Assembly (NCBI GenBank): GCA_016714985.1
Contig: JADKBS010000005.1
Coordinates: 366,501 to 430,500, forward strand
Direction of reading: 5' to 3'
Source: Saprospiraceae bacterium
GTDB lineage: Bacteria > Bacteroidota > Bacteroidia > Chitinophagales > Saprospiraceae
Length of the DNA: 64,000 bases
Shown: piece after piece, positions 16,901 through 23,635 of the stretch
How the letters are laid out: every line of letters begins with the position of its first letter
Position numbering within the stretch: position 1 is the first letter of the stretch
Notes under the pieces: generated by a model
What the model was told of the DNA's origin: nothing
Databases searched by the model: none
Seen by the model: the letters and a program-made list of their open reading frames with translations, nothing else
Translations under genes and position numbers: made by a program

Positions 16901-17129
16901 CCATTGCGCCGTTCATGCACTGCTCCGATTTGAGGAAATTGTCCGTGATGAGCAGCAGGATGGCCCCGCTGGGCGACACAACCGATTGCCGCAGAGGCGT
17001 ACTTAATGTGCCATTCAGGTTCCTTCCTTCAACGAGATAGCCCTGCTTTGCAAGATCTTCCCGAATTTGTGTTGCAACCTGTTGGTTGTCAGGGTGGTAT
17101 GCGATTATATGTTGCTTGTTGATTGACAT
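13920..17129 (-). CDS. TIR - TPR - short-chain dehydrogenase fusion protein
   Basis: A 1069-residue cytosolic protein with no signal peptide. Residues about 1-140 form a TIR-like domain (HIIAYHPDNQQVATQIREDL, ILLLITDNFLKSEQCMNG); the Glu expected after the WC motif of NAD-cleaving TIRs is Gly in SEQCMNG. An acidic linker follows, then TPR units at about 370-570 (ANYNLALLYFSSGDRLLAAEHYQKA), then a low-complexity acidic part with several copies of AVDNFAALEELT. Residues 817-1069 are a complete SDR: TGATSGIG cofactor motif, NNAG, catalytic Ser in VASSAG and YCATK. The SDR has no Met at its start, and no stop or shift separates the parts. Which substrate it reduces is unknown. Confidence 0.85.
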   Translation of the reverse strand: MSINKQHIIAYHPDNQQVATQIREDLAKQGYLVEGRNLNGTLSTPLRQSVVSPSGAILLLITDNFLKSEQCMNGAMEALQHWADSGQLVPIVADGRYLSSDGTTWESVPTSFERVSNIINYMNYWQDKYLALRKDFKGQEDNPQLEAQIEVTRQVGGEVGEFLRYLRNLRWHPCADFKSNNYAAFRQFTDNGYDAIEPKKPTATPVNIDTNAQPQQKSLAEIIQASGDELMAENTDIGKAKKTGIEEAPNIDLNEIPGLDQLRQLDQASHVQIASPKKTDDDEEGVELASLLNEVLGDDDEGEDFKFVGEDPDKPDDFNLDSLYEDDENTTEDNEGDDYLNADEVHLELVSDEDEGLVLRADGNGHSTPEEVLEHAVLLFDEGKKSAGLDFLQQTVQLNASDNTMRYYYAYALARYGQDFSNAKSQLEVILANDMEHTDALFLLGELSESQGEFEEAKLNFETVAALQPDFPEVYYRLGMLTLQHFEGQENLALEFFKNSVEYNQRNADAQYILATLYNETASDKPNAIKHFNLALKYDPTHSYANYNLALLYFSSGDRLLAAEHYQKAVALNPDLKSPENDAAFVAPQNGIPQQDGSAIVQANEPDEVDEVIEEAAQATEQLVENEEDELAITIGVEQDAAIEEAVDNFAALEELTKAAKLVEPAEEIAEAVDSFAAVEALTAAEDTADLVDEIEEAVDNFAALEELTEAAELQEITEEISEAVEAGMETMEAQTMAVPGIAPNSAPTLEDLLEDEAEEPVEAPVTSRIAEAKIVPDPSNKNFTATLEEILDQEDDMEGDEFVLPLSNDKPVVETKTVLITGATSGIGRATAALFAKHGYRVIATGRRADRLEELKAIFKEKYQTDLLTSTFDVRNNDAVEAAIVNLPEEWRQVDILINNAGLSRGLSPIHEGELEHWETMIDTNIKGLLYLTRAIAPLMVKRRSGHIINVASSAGKEVYPGGNVYCATKFAVDALTKSMRLDLYQHNIRVSQVAPGHVEETEFASVRFDGDKDRAAKVYENFQPLRASDVAEVIFFMATRPPHVNVQDVLMFGTQQAGSNFIDRSGR

Positions 17130-17197
17130 ATACCTTGATGTTGGCTGCTAGATACTGGCTGCTGGATACATGATGCTGGATACCCCCGCATTCATTA

Positions 17198-18550
17198 TTA
17201 TTGGCCAAGTTGAGCGACAAACTTATTAAAACTTTCTTTAAATGATGTGTACTCACTTGTGGCTGGGCCACTGAAGCCGGTATGGATTTTCACGACCTTG
17301 TCGTTTTTGTCCAAAAACAGCATGGTGGGGTAAGCGACCACCTCATTCAGCATGGGGAGCGACTTGGCTGCCTCGGCCTTTTTGTTCGTGCCAGCATACA
17401 CTACCTCGTAGGGCATCTTGAACTGCTCCTTGTAGGTGCGTATGGCACGGTCAGCACTTGCTTTATCGGCATGTTTTTCAAAAGCCAAGGCAATCACCGC
17501 CAAGTTTTGCGGGTTCTGCTCTTTCAAAAAATTGACCAAAAATTCCGTTTCGTCCCGGCAGTTGGGACACCAGGTGCCCAATATTTGGATGATTTTCGCT
17601 TTGCCCTTGTATTCAGGGTTGTCGAGGGAAATGGTCTTGCCATCCGGGTTCTGGAAGGAAAAGGCCATTTTCTCGTAGCCCGGTTTCAGAAAGGTCAACG
17701 AGTCAGCATTTGCCAGTTTGAAGTTTGGGTCACGCAGTCCCGACCAAGTGGTGCGGTAGTGTTTACCTGAATAAAATGCACCAGTCAAGGTATTGTCAGG
17801 CAATATTTTTCCTTTGAAAAGAAAGGCATGAGCGCCATCGAAACAGGAGAGATAGAACTTGTCTTCCTGCACTGTGCCTTCAAGGAAGCGGTAGTCGCCT
17901 GTCTCTGTCAAGAAGGTGCCGGTGAGGCGGTTGCCTTCCTGTTTAAACTCACCGATGGCAGGGTAGGCATCTTCCGGTTCGGGAAATGATTCAAGGCCGA
18001 AGGTACAGGCCCATTTGCCGCCGAGGTCGAGTTTTGGTTGCTTGCGCAATGTGGTGAAGCGCCAATCATCGCCTTGCTTAGCTACGAAAGGAATTGCATA
18101 ATTTTCCTTCGTCGTTACTACCCATTGCCCTTCAATGGTGTTGCCTGCAAAGGCACCACTGATGTACGACTCGTACATCGGGAAATTGATTCGGATAGTG
18201 TCCTGCGAGCGTTTCTTGCTGCGCCCGAATTGTATGTCAGCTGCAGGCACCACAATGCGCTCGTCGCCATTAATGATTTCGATATGGAAACTAGTGTCGT
18301 TGTCGTAAATCACGTCGAAGTTGAACGGAAGTTCGTATTCGTTCACATCGGCGAATTTCATGCTTACCTTGTCAGGCAGCGGTTGGCCTTTTGGATTGGG
18401 TGAGATGAACTCAGGTGTGAGCTTCAGGGCAGCCCGCCATTTCCCGGGTGGCAGCTTAGTGTAACTGCCATCCATGACAAAACAACTATTGAACAAAAAG
18501 CAGGTGGACAGGGCGATGAGGCCAAGAAAAAGGTTGAGTTTTGAATGCAT
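17198..18550 (-). CDS. TlpA/ResA-like thioredoxin-fold lipoprotein
   Basis: A 450-residue protein with a lipoprotein signal ending at the Cys of LFNSC (about residue 23), placing it on the periplasmic side. The N-terminal 290 residues are a beta-rich domain of unknown role with a TGTFLTETGDYRFLEG segment. The C-terminal thioredoxin domain has the active site GTWCPNCRDE (Cys328 and Cys331) and the cis-Pro in VVAYPTMLFLD. Such proteins act as periplasmic disulfide reductases in cytochrome maturation or similar jobs. The gene is just upstream of the TIR fusion gene in transcription order, 68 bp away. Confidence 0.88.
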   Translation of the reverse strand: MHSKLNLFLGLIALSTCFLFNSCFVMDGSYTKLPPGKWRAALKLTPEFISPNPKGQPLPDKVSMKFADVNEYELPFNFDVIYDNDTSFHIEIINGDERIVVPAADIQFGRSKKRSQDTIRINFPMYESYISGAFAGNTIEGQWVVTTKENYAIPFVAKQGDDWRFTTLRKQPKLDLGGKWACTFGLESFPEPEDAYPAIGEFKQEGNRLTGTFLTETGDYRFLEGTVQEDKFYLSCFDGAHAFLFKGKILPDNTLTGAFYSGKHYRTTWSGLRDPNFKLANADSLTFLKPGYEKMAFSFQNPDGKTISLDNPEYKGKAKIIQILGTWCPNCRDETEFLVNFLKEQNPQNLAVIALAFEKHADKASADRAIRTYKEQFKMPYEVVYAGTNKKAEAAKSLPMLNEVVAYPTMLFLDKNDKVVKIHTGFSGPATSEYTSFKESFNKFVAQLGQ

Positions 18551-18600
18551 TTAGGTAATGGCTAAGTATTTTAATGGCCAAAAATAAGGGGTTTTAAAAG

Positions 18601-18639
18601 AAATGACCGGATGGCTCATTAAAACGCACCCGGTCATTT
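18601..18639 (-). terminator. Terminator of the MFS transporter gene
   Basis: AAATGACCGG and CCGGTCATTT form a 10-bp stem with a long loop, 25 bases after the stop codon at 18664 on the minus strand. Confidence 0.55.
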
Positions 18640-18663
18640 TCAGTTGACTTTATTTCAGCTGTT

Positions 18664-20013
18664 TTATTCTTTGTCTTCGACAAAAAGTACAGCCACTGCC
18701 CCAACCAGGAACAACACGCCCGCCATGATGAGGGCATAAATGGCCTCCGAACCAAAAACATGCTTGACCAATGGGCGGTTGGCGACCCCGCTTACAATCT
18801 GTGGAATGGTGATGAAGAAATTGAAAATGCCCATGTAAACCCCCATTTTCTTCAAGGGGATGGAGCCAGCAAGGATGGCATAAGGCATGGCCAAAATGCT
18901 CGCCCACGCAATGCCGACGCCTATCATCGAGAAGTGCAGCAAGAATGGGGTTTTTATGAAATAAATGGAAATGAGGCCGATGGCCCCACAGGTCAATGCA
19001 ATGGCGTGAGTCTTTCTCCGTCCGACTGTTTTGGCGATAAAAGGAATCAACATAGCAAAGAACATGGCCACCAAATTATAGGTGCCGAAAATGGTTCCCA
19101 CATAGTCTCCAGCGTCTTGGTATGCCTTTGAGCTGGTATCGTCAATAGCGCATCCATATATATGGTGTGCAATGGCCGGGGTGGTGAAAACCCACATTGA
19201 GAAGAGGCCAAACCAAGCACAAAACTGCACCACACCTAGCTGCCGCATAGCCTTCGGCATGTGGGCGATGTCCTTGAAAATATCGAAAAAACTCCCGCTG
19301 CCTTCTTCTCCTGCTATTCCCTCCTCTTCAAACTGGGCTACTTCTTCCGGGGAGTATTCCTTGGTGGACACTACCGTCCACAAAATAGCTAAGATGAACA
19401 CGGCAGCGCCCACATAGAACGACATGATGACATTCGGGGCGACTTGTCCCTCCGGTGCTGTATTGGGCACACCAAACCAGTTGGCCAGTATGTACGGCAT
19501 CCAAGAACCGACCACAGCACCCACGCCTATCAACGCTGTTTGCACGGAAAAACCCAGTGTACGCTGCTCGTTGGGGAGCTTATCGGCGACAAGTGCCCTG
19601 AACGGCTCCATGCTCACGTTGAACGAGGCGTCCATGATCATCAGCATGCCAGCCCCAATCCAAAGCGGTGCAATCAAGGAACTCAAAGAACCCGCATTGG
19701 GCATCAGGCAAAGGGCGATGCAGGCGCAAATGGCCCCAGCCAGAAAATAGGGACGCCGCCTGCCCAGTTTCGTCCAGGTGCGGTCGCTGTAATGCCCGAT
19801 GATGGGTTGTATGATTAGGCCGATGATGGGCGCTACGAGCCAAAAATTGGGCAATTCCTCTACATTGGCCCCAAATCCTTGCAGGATGCGGCTGGCATTG
19901 CCGTTTTGGAGGGCAAAGCCGAATTGGATCCCCAAGAAGCCTACGCTCATGTTGATGATTTGACCGAGCGATAACCGAGGCTTTGACCGTTTGCCAGAAA
20001 TTTTGTTTTCCAT
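18664..20013 (-). CDS. MFS sugar transporter (SLC45/GPH-like)
   Basis: A 449-residue transporter with 12 predicted membrane helices. The segments IIQPIIGHYSDRTWTKLGRR and AKTVGRRKTHAIALTCG are the two cytoplasmic loop motifs of the major facilitator superfamily, and GRRRPYFLAGA after the first is typical of the SLC45-like sucrose/maltose carriers found in Bacteroidota. An acidic central loop (FEEEGIAGEEGSG) joins the halves. Uptake of a disaccharide by proton symport is the likely role. It is not next to a glycosidase gene; the closest is GH2 at 23.6 kb. Confidence 0.88.
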   Translation of the reverse strand: MENKISGKRSKPRLSLGQIINMSVGFLGIQFGFALQNGNASRILQGFGANVEELPNFWLVAPIIGLIIQPIIGHYSDRTWTKLGRRRPYFLAGAICACIALCLMPNAGSLSSLIAPLWIGAGMLMIMDASFNVSMEPFRALVADKLPNEQRTLGFSVQTALIGVGAVVGSWMPYILANWFGVPNTAPEGQVAPNVIMSFYVGAAVFILAILWTVVSTKEYSPEEVAQFEEEGIAGEEGSGSFFDIFKDIAHMPKAMRQLGVVQFCAWFGLFSMWVFTTPAIAHHIYGCAIDDTSSKAYQDAGDYVGTIFGTYNLVAMFFAMLIPFIAKTVGRRKTHAIALTCGAIGLISIYFIKTPFLLHFSMIGVGIAWASILAMPYAILAGSIPLKKMGVYMGIFNFFITIPQIVSGVANRPLVKHVFGSEAIYALIMAGVLFLVGAVAVLFVEDKE

Positions 20014-20218
20014 ATTATTTTTTGTTGGGTCGAAAGGTAAAACGAGTTTCCGATTTCACAAGGTTTGAAAGTAAAAACTATGTGGTGACAAGTGCGGTAA
20101 AAAGTTTGGGAGGTAACAGAAGGTGTTGAAACTTCGTTTGAATGATGTTTTCAGTTTGCTACAAATGAAATAAAGAAGGAAAACAGTGAACATTGGCTAC
20201 ACCGTTGAAGCTAACTTG

Positions 20219-20227
20219 TAATCTTTG
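20219..20227 (+). promoter_or_regulatory. -7-like box TAATCTTTG before exbB
   Basis: TAATCTTTG, a one-base-expanded form of TAnnTTTG, lies 19 bases upstream of the chosen ATG at 20246, the usual short leader in this phylum. A -33 element at the standard distance is not clear. Confidence 0.35.
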
Positions 20228-20245
20228 CGGTTAAAAATAAAAACC

Positions 20246-21067
20246 ATGTCTTCAAATCCAAAGCCCACATCGAAGTTCAGTGCGATGTTTGCGGCCATCG
20301 TTATTCCCTTGGTGCTTGTAATCGGCATCATCGTTTACAGGTTCATACTGGGTAGTGCCTCCAATTTTGAAGGTGGCAACCCGGAGGGGCACCCTTTACA
20401 GGGCAATTATTTAGGCATGATGTACAAAGGCGGCGTGCTGGTGCCTAGAGTGCTAATTGGTGCCTTCCTGCTGGTTTGGACGGTTTTTTTTGAGCGAATC
20501 TTTACGCTGATGAGCGCAGGCGGCAAGGCCACAACCCAGCACTTCATCCGTAAGGTGCAGCAGTACCTTACAGATGGCAACGTTGACAGCGCCATTGCCG
20601 AGTGCGATGCCCAGCAAGGCTCTGTTGCCAACGTCGTTAGGGCCGCCCTTGAAAGGTACAAGGAGGTGGAAAAAGCGCCGAATATGGACCGTGACCAAAA
20701 AGTGTTGTCCATCCAAAAAGAAATAGAGGAGGCAACCGCATTGGAGCTGCCCATGTTGGAGCGCAACCTCGTCATCTTGGCCACCCTTTCGTCGGTAGCC
20801 ACCTTGATAGGGTTGTTGGGAACGGTGTTCGGCATGATTCGGGCCTTCTCGGCGATGGCCACCACGGGTGCGCCCGATGCTGTTCAGCTTTCGGAGGGCA
20901 TATCCGAAGCGCTCATCAACACGGCACTCGGCATCAGCACCTCGGCATTTGCCATCGTCTTCTACCATTATTTTACAACCCGAATTGATGGCATGACCTA
21001 TGCCATTGACGAAGCTGGTAGCAGCATCACCAAAACCTTTGCCGCAAGGCATAAATTGAACAGTTAG
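20246..21067 (+). CDS. exbB: MotA/TolQ/ExbB proton channel family protein
   Basis: Forms the proton channel that, with ExbD, uses proton motive force to energise TonB at outer-membrane receptors. The start at 20246 (MSSNPKPTSK) is preferred to the in-frame GTG/TTG-type start at 20225, which overlaps the promoter box. About 273 residues with an N-terminal helix (AIVIPLVLVIGIIVY), a second at LIGAFLLVWTVFFERIF, a cytoplasmic domain, and the conserved pair LATLSSVATLIGLLGTVFGM and INTALGISTSAFAIVFY. First gene of an operon with two exbD genes; 135 bp separates it from the next. Confidence 0.93.
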   Translation: MSSNPKPTSKFSAMFAAIVIPLVLVIGIIVYRFILGSASNFEGGNPEGHPLQGNYLGMMYKGGVLVPRVLIGAFLLVWTVFFERIFTLMSAGGKATTQHFIRKVQQYLTDGNVDSAIAECDAQQGSVANVVRAALERYKEVEKAPNMDRDQKVLSIQKEIEEATALELPMLERNLVILATLSSVATLIGLLGTVFGMIRAFSAMATTGAPDAVQLSEGISEALINTALGISTSAFAIVFYHYFTTRIDGMTYAIDEAGSSITKTFAARHKLNS

Positions 21068-21202
21068 GTATGGTTCGAGCTGTTTTCGGGGTTCGGTTAC
21101 CTTCGGGAATTACAAAGGTTTTCGGGTTGCGCTACCCGCTCAACCCGAAAACAGGAAACCCAAACCCATCTGACATTAATTATTGCCAAAAATTGCAGCT
21201 AA

Positions 21203-21814
21203 ATGTCACAAATCAAGCTACCACGAAAAAGTACGGCCATTGATATGACGGCGATGTGCGATGTGGCGTTCTTGCTGCTGACGTTCTTCATGCTTACCAC
21301 GAAGTTCAAGCCGCAGGAGCTTGCAAAAATCAACGTCCCCGTTTCCTCTGCCCAGAAACCGGTGCCTGAGGCCAATGTCCTTACCATTCAGATGAATGAA
21401 AAAGGGAAGGTCTTTTTGGGCGTCAATGACCAGCACACAAGGGAGGCCTGGTTGGATAAGATTGCTGTTCATTACAAGTTACCAGCCTTCGATGAAAGCC
21501 AGCTCGAAAATTTCAAGCTGATGGATGCCTTTGGGGTGCCAATCGAACAGTTGCCCAGGTTGCTCAACATGGAGCAGGGGGAACGGGCAAAACATGCTCA
21601 GCCCGGCATCAGGCTCGACTCACTCGACAACCAGTTGGGCATGTTGGTGAAATTGGCCAAAGAAGCCAACGAAGAACTGCTGATAGCCCTCAAATGCGAC
21701 GGCGCTACCGATTACGAAAAGGTTGACAAGGTCATCCAAACATTGCAGGCCCAAAAAGTGTACAAGTTCAATTTGATAACCTCCGCCAAGCCTTTGGGCG
21801 AGCGGAAAGAGTAG
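21203..21814 (+). CDS. exbD: Biopolymer transport protein ExbD/TolR (first copy)
   Basis: A 203-residue protein with a short cytoplasmic N-terminus (KLPRKSTAIDMTAMCDVAFL) carrying the essential Asp at the start of its single membrane helix (DVAFLLLTFFMLTT), then a periplasmic domain. The C-terminal part has IALKCDGATDYEKVDKVIQTLQ, as in ExbD. It is longer than enterobacterial ExbD (about 140) because of an insertion at residues about 85-145 with DAFGVPIEQLPRLLNMEQG. It is followed 15 bp later by a second exbD. Confidence 0.92.
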   Translation: MSQIKLPRKSTAIDMTAMCDVAFLLLTFFMLTTKFKPQELAKINVPVSSAQKPVPEANVLTIQMNEKGKVFLGVNDQHTREAWLDKIAVHYKLPAFDESQLENFKLMDAFGVPIEQLPRLLNMEQGERAKHAQPGIRLDSLDNQLGMLVKLAKEANEELLIALKCDGATDYEKVDKVIQTLQAQKVYKFNLITSAKPLGERKE

Positions 21815-21825
21815 CAATACCTTTG
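21793..21825 (+). promoter_or_regulatory. Candidate internal promoter before the second exbD
   Basis: TTTG at 21793-21796 and TACCTTTG at 21818-21825 match the -33 and -7 elements of Bacteroidota promoters with a 21-base spacer. The -7 box ends only four bases before the ATG at 21830, so a transcript from here would have almost no leader. This could also be chance within the 3' end of the first exbD. Confidence 0.3.
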
Positions 21826-21829
21826 TATT

Positions 21830-22405
21830 ATGGCGGAAATGGCTTCCCCCGATGGTGTGACAAATAGGAGCGGCAAAAAAAAGGTTCGCACCAAGAAATT
21901 GTCAACAAGGGTTGACTTGACGGCAATGGTTGACCTTGGGTTCCTGCTCATAACCTTCTTCATGTTGGCGACCTCCTTCAACAAGCCCAAGGCAATGGAG
22001 GTGAACAAGCCAGCTAAGGATGAAAACGTGGCACCGGAGGATTTGCCGGAAATCCAGCAATCCAAAACATTTACGGTACTGATTGGCACGAATGACAAGG
22101 CTTATTGCTACTCCGCCAGCGGGGACGAAGTAGGCAATATCACAGTGGACAGTACCGATTTTTCGAGGAACGGCTTACGGGAGCGACTGCGAGTAAGGCA
22201 AAAAGCAGTCACCGCCCAGTGGGGCTCACAGGACGAGCTATTTGTGCTCATCAAACCGTTGCCCCACTCCGACTTCCGCAACCTTGTGAACGTGCTTGAT
22301 GAAATGGCCATCAGCGGCGTTAAGAAATACGCCATCATTGACGAATTCAACGCTGCCGACAGTTCGATTGTTGGGCAGATTGGGCAGCATCTTGAAACGA
22401 ACTGA
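21830..22405 (+). CDS. exbD: Biopolymer transport protein ExbD/TolR (second copy)
   Basis: A 191-residue ExbD paralogue: basic N-terminus (KKKVRTKKLSTRVDLTAMVD), the membrane-helix Asp in VDLGFLLITFFMLATSF, and a periplasmic domain ending LIKPLPHSDFRNLVNVLDEM. The two ExbDs have only modest similarity, as is usual for Bacteroidota ExbB-ExbD-ExbD operons, where they may form hetero-oligomers. The next gene starts 32 bp downstream. Confidence 0.92.
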   Translation: MAEMASPDGVTNRSGKKKVRTKKLSTRVDLTAMVDLGFLLITFFMLATSFNKPKAMEVNKPAKDENVAPEDLPEIQQSKTFTVLIGTNDKAYCYSASGDEVGNITVDSTDFSRNGLRERLRVRQKAVTAQWGSQDELFVLIKPLPHSDFRNLVNVLDEMAISGVKKYAIIDEFNAADSSIVGQIGQHLETN

Positions 22406-22436
22406 GCGACCAACTGATCATAAAATTCACCTAAAA

Positions 22437-22628
22437 ATGGCATCAACACCTTTTGTATTGAGGCTTCTAATCAGCATGGCCTATTTTGGAGTGGGCGTTT
22501 ATATACTCATCAACCGGCCGCTACAATCGCCGGGTTACGACGTGCCTTTTGCATTGGCTTGTTTTGCCTACGGAGCTTTCCGTGGGTATCGGGCTTATAC
22601 TTCCAACCGGGAGGAAAACGAGAATTGA
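22437..22628 (+). CDS. Small membrane protein in the exb operon
   Basis: A 63-residue protein (start MASTPFVLR, at 22437) with two hydrophobic segments, ISMAYFGVGVYILI and VPFALACFAYGAFRGYRAY, joined by a short polar loop, and a charged end SNREENEN. Its stop codon overlaps the ATG of the next gene by one base (TGATG), so the two are translationally coupled. I do not recognise a named family; small proteins at this position are common in Bacteroidota exb operons. Confidence 0.7.
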   Translation: MASTPFVLRLLISMAYFGVGVYILINRPLQSPGYDVPFALACFAYGAFRGYRAYTSNREENEN

Positions 22629-23566
22629 TGAAAAAAGCTTTGCCTACCCTTTTTGCAATGCTTGCCCTACTCGGTTGCAAGGATTTGCCTGAAAATGGCC
22701 CTACCTACGGCAAAGCCCAAATCGTGGCGGACGAGACCTTTTACCCCATTGTGGATGCGCTGGAAAAAGCATTTGAACATACCTATCCGAAGGCTTCCAT
22801 CGAGGTCACTTATTTGCCGGAGGTAGCTGCATTCAATGCTTTTTACCACGACAGTTCGGCAGTGATTATTTGTGCCAGAAAGTTGGATGAAAAAGAAGAG
22901 GCGTATTTTAAGGGTAAAAATCTGAACCCAAGGACGGCAATCTTGGCTAACGACGCCATCGCCTTGCTGTTTAACCGATCGCTTATTGATACCATATTAA
23001 TCTGCGAACAAGCCATTGCCATTATTAGAGGTGATATAACCGATTGGGGCCAATTGAACAAGACAAGCAAAACTGGCCCCATACAAATTGTTTTCGACAA
23101 CCAAGGCTCCAGTACCCTGAGCTTTTTGATGAAACAGGTACGCACCCTCCAGCCCCCTTCCAATACTTACGCCTTAAAATCCACCCAAGCTGTGGTGGAT
23201 TATATTTCTGAAAATGAAAACGCAATAGGAGTCGTGGGATACAGTTGGCTGAGCGACTACGACGACCCGCTCTGCCGTGAATTGCGTTCCAAATGCAGGG
23301 TAGCCAGTATTTCGCCTTGTGAAAACCTCGCTGAGGAAGGTTATTATCAGCCTTATGCCTCAAATGTGTTGGAGAAAGCATATCCCTTCAGCAGGCAGGT
23401 TTTTGCCATTAATCGGGAAACCAGCAATGGCACAGGTACTGGTTTTGCGGCTTTCATGGCTGGCGAGATTGGGCAGCGCATCATTTCTAAAGCTGGTATC
23501 TTGCCTGCTTACGTAGTGGAACATAATATTGAAATTAGGTCGGAACCTTTTAAGGTGGTGGAATAA
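22628..23566 (+). CDS. PstS-like phosphate/anion-binding lipoprotein
   Basis: A 312-residue protein starting MKKALPTLF with a lipobox at Cys17 (LALLGC). The fold is a PstS-type solute-binding protein: IVADETFYPIVDALEKAFE at the start, AILANDAIALLFNR, then IRGDITDWGQL and FDNQGSSTLSFL with the Gly-Ser-Ser-Thr loop that in PstS binds the oxyanion. No pst permease genes are nearby; the gene closes the exbB-exbD-exbD operon, so it may serve TonB-linked uptake or sense phosphate rather than feed an ABC importer. That last point is inference. Confidence 0.85.
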   Translation: MKKALPTLFAMLALLGCKDLPENGPTYGKAQIVADETFYPIVDALEKAFEHTYPKASIEVTYLPEVAAFNAFYHDSSAVIICARKLDEKEEAYFKGKNLNPRTAILANDAIALLFNRSLIDTILICEQAIAIIRGDITDWGQLNKTSKTGPIQIVFDNQGSSTLSFLMKQVRTLQPPSNTYALKSTQAVVDYISENENAIGVVGYSWLSDYDDPLCRELRSKCRVASISPCENLAEEGYYQPYASNVLEKAYPFSRQVFAINRETSNGTGTGFAAFMAGEIGQRIISKAGILPAYVVEHNIEIRSEPFKVVE

Positions 23567-23635
23567 ATGTTTTGATGTGAAAATCAGTCCCGCTGTCCTA
23601 CCTTCGCCCGAAATTTCAAAGCAAAAATCGGTAAT

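Noticed and set aside
13920..17129. Thoeris- or CBASS-type defence locus around the TIR gene
   Set aside because: There is no ThsA-like, cyclase or sirtuin gene next to it; neighbours are a thioredoxin lipoprotein and pdhA, and the TIR seems to lack its catalytic Glu.
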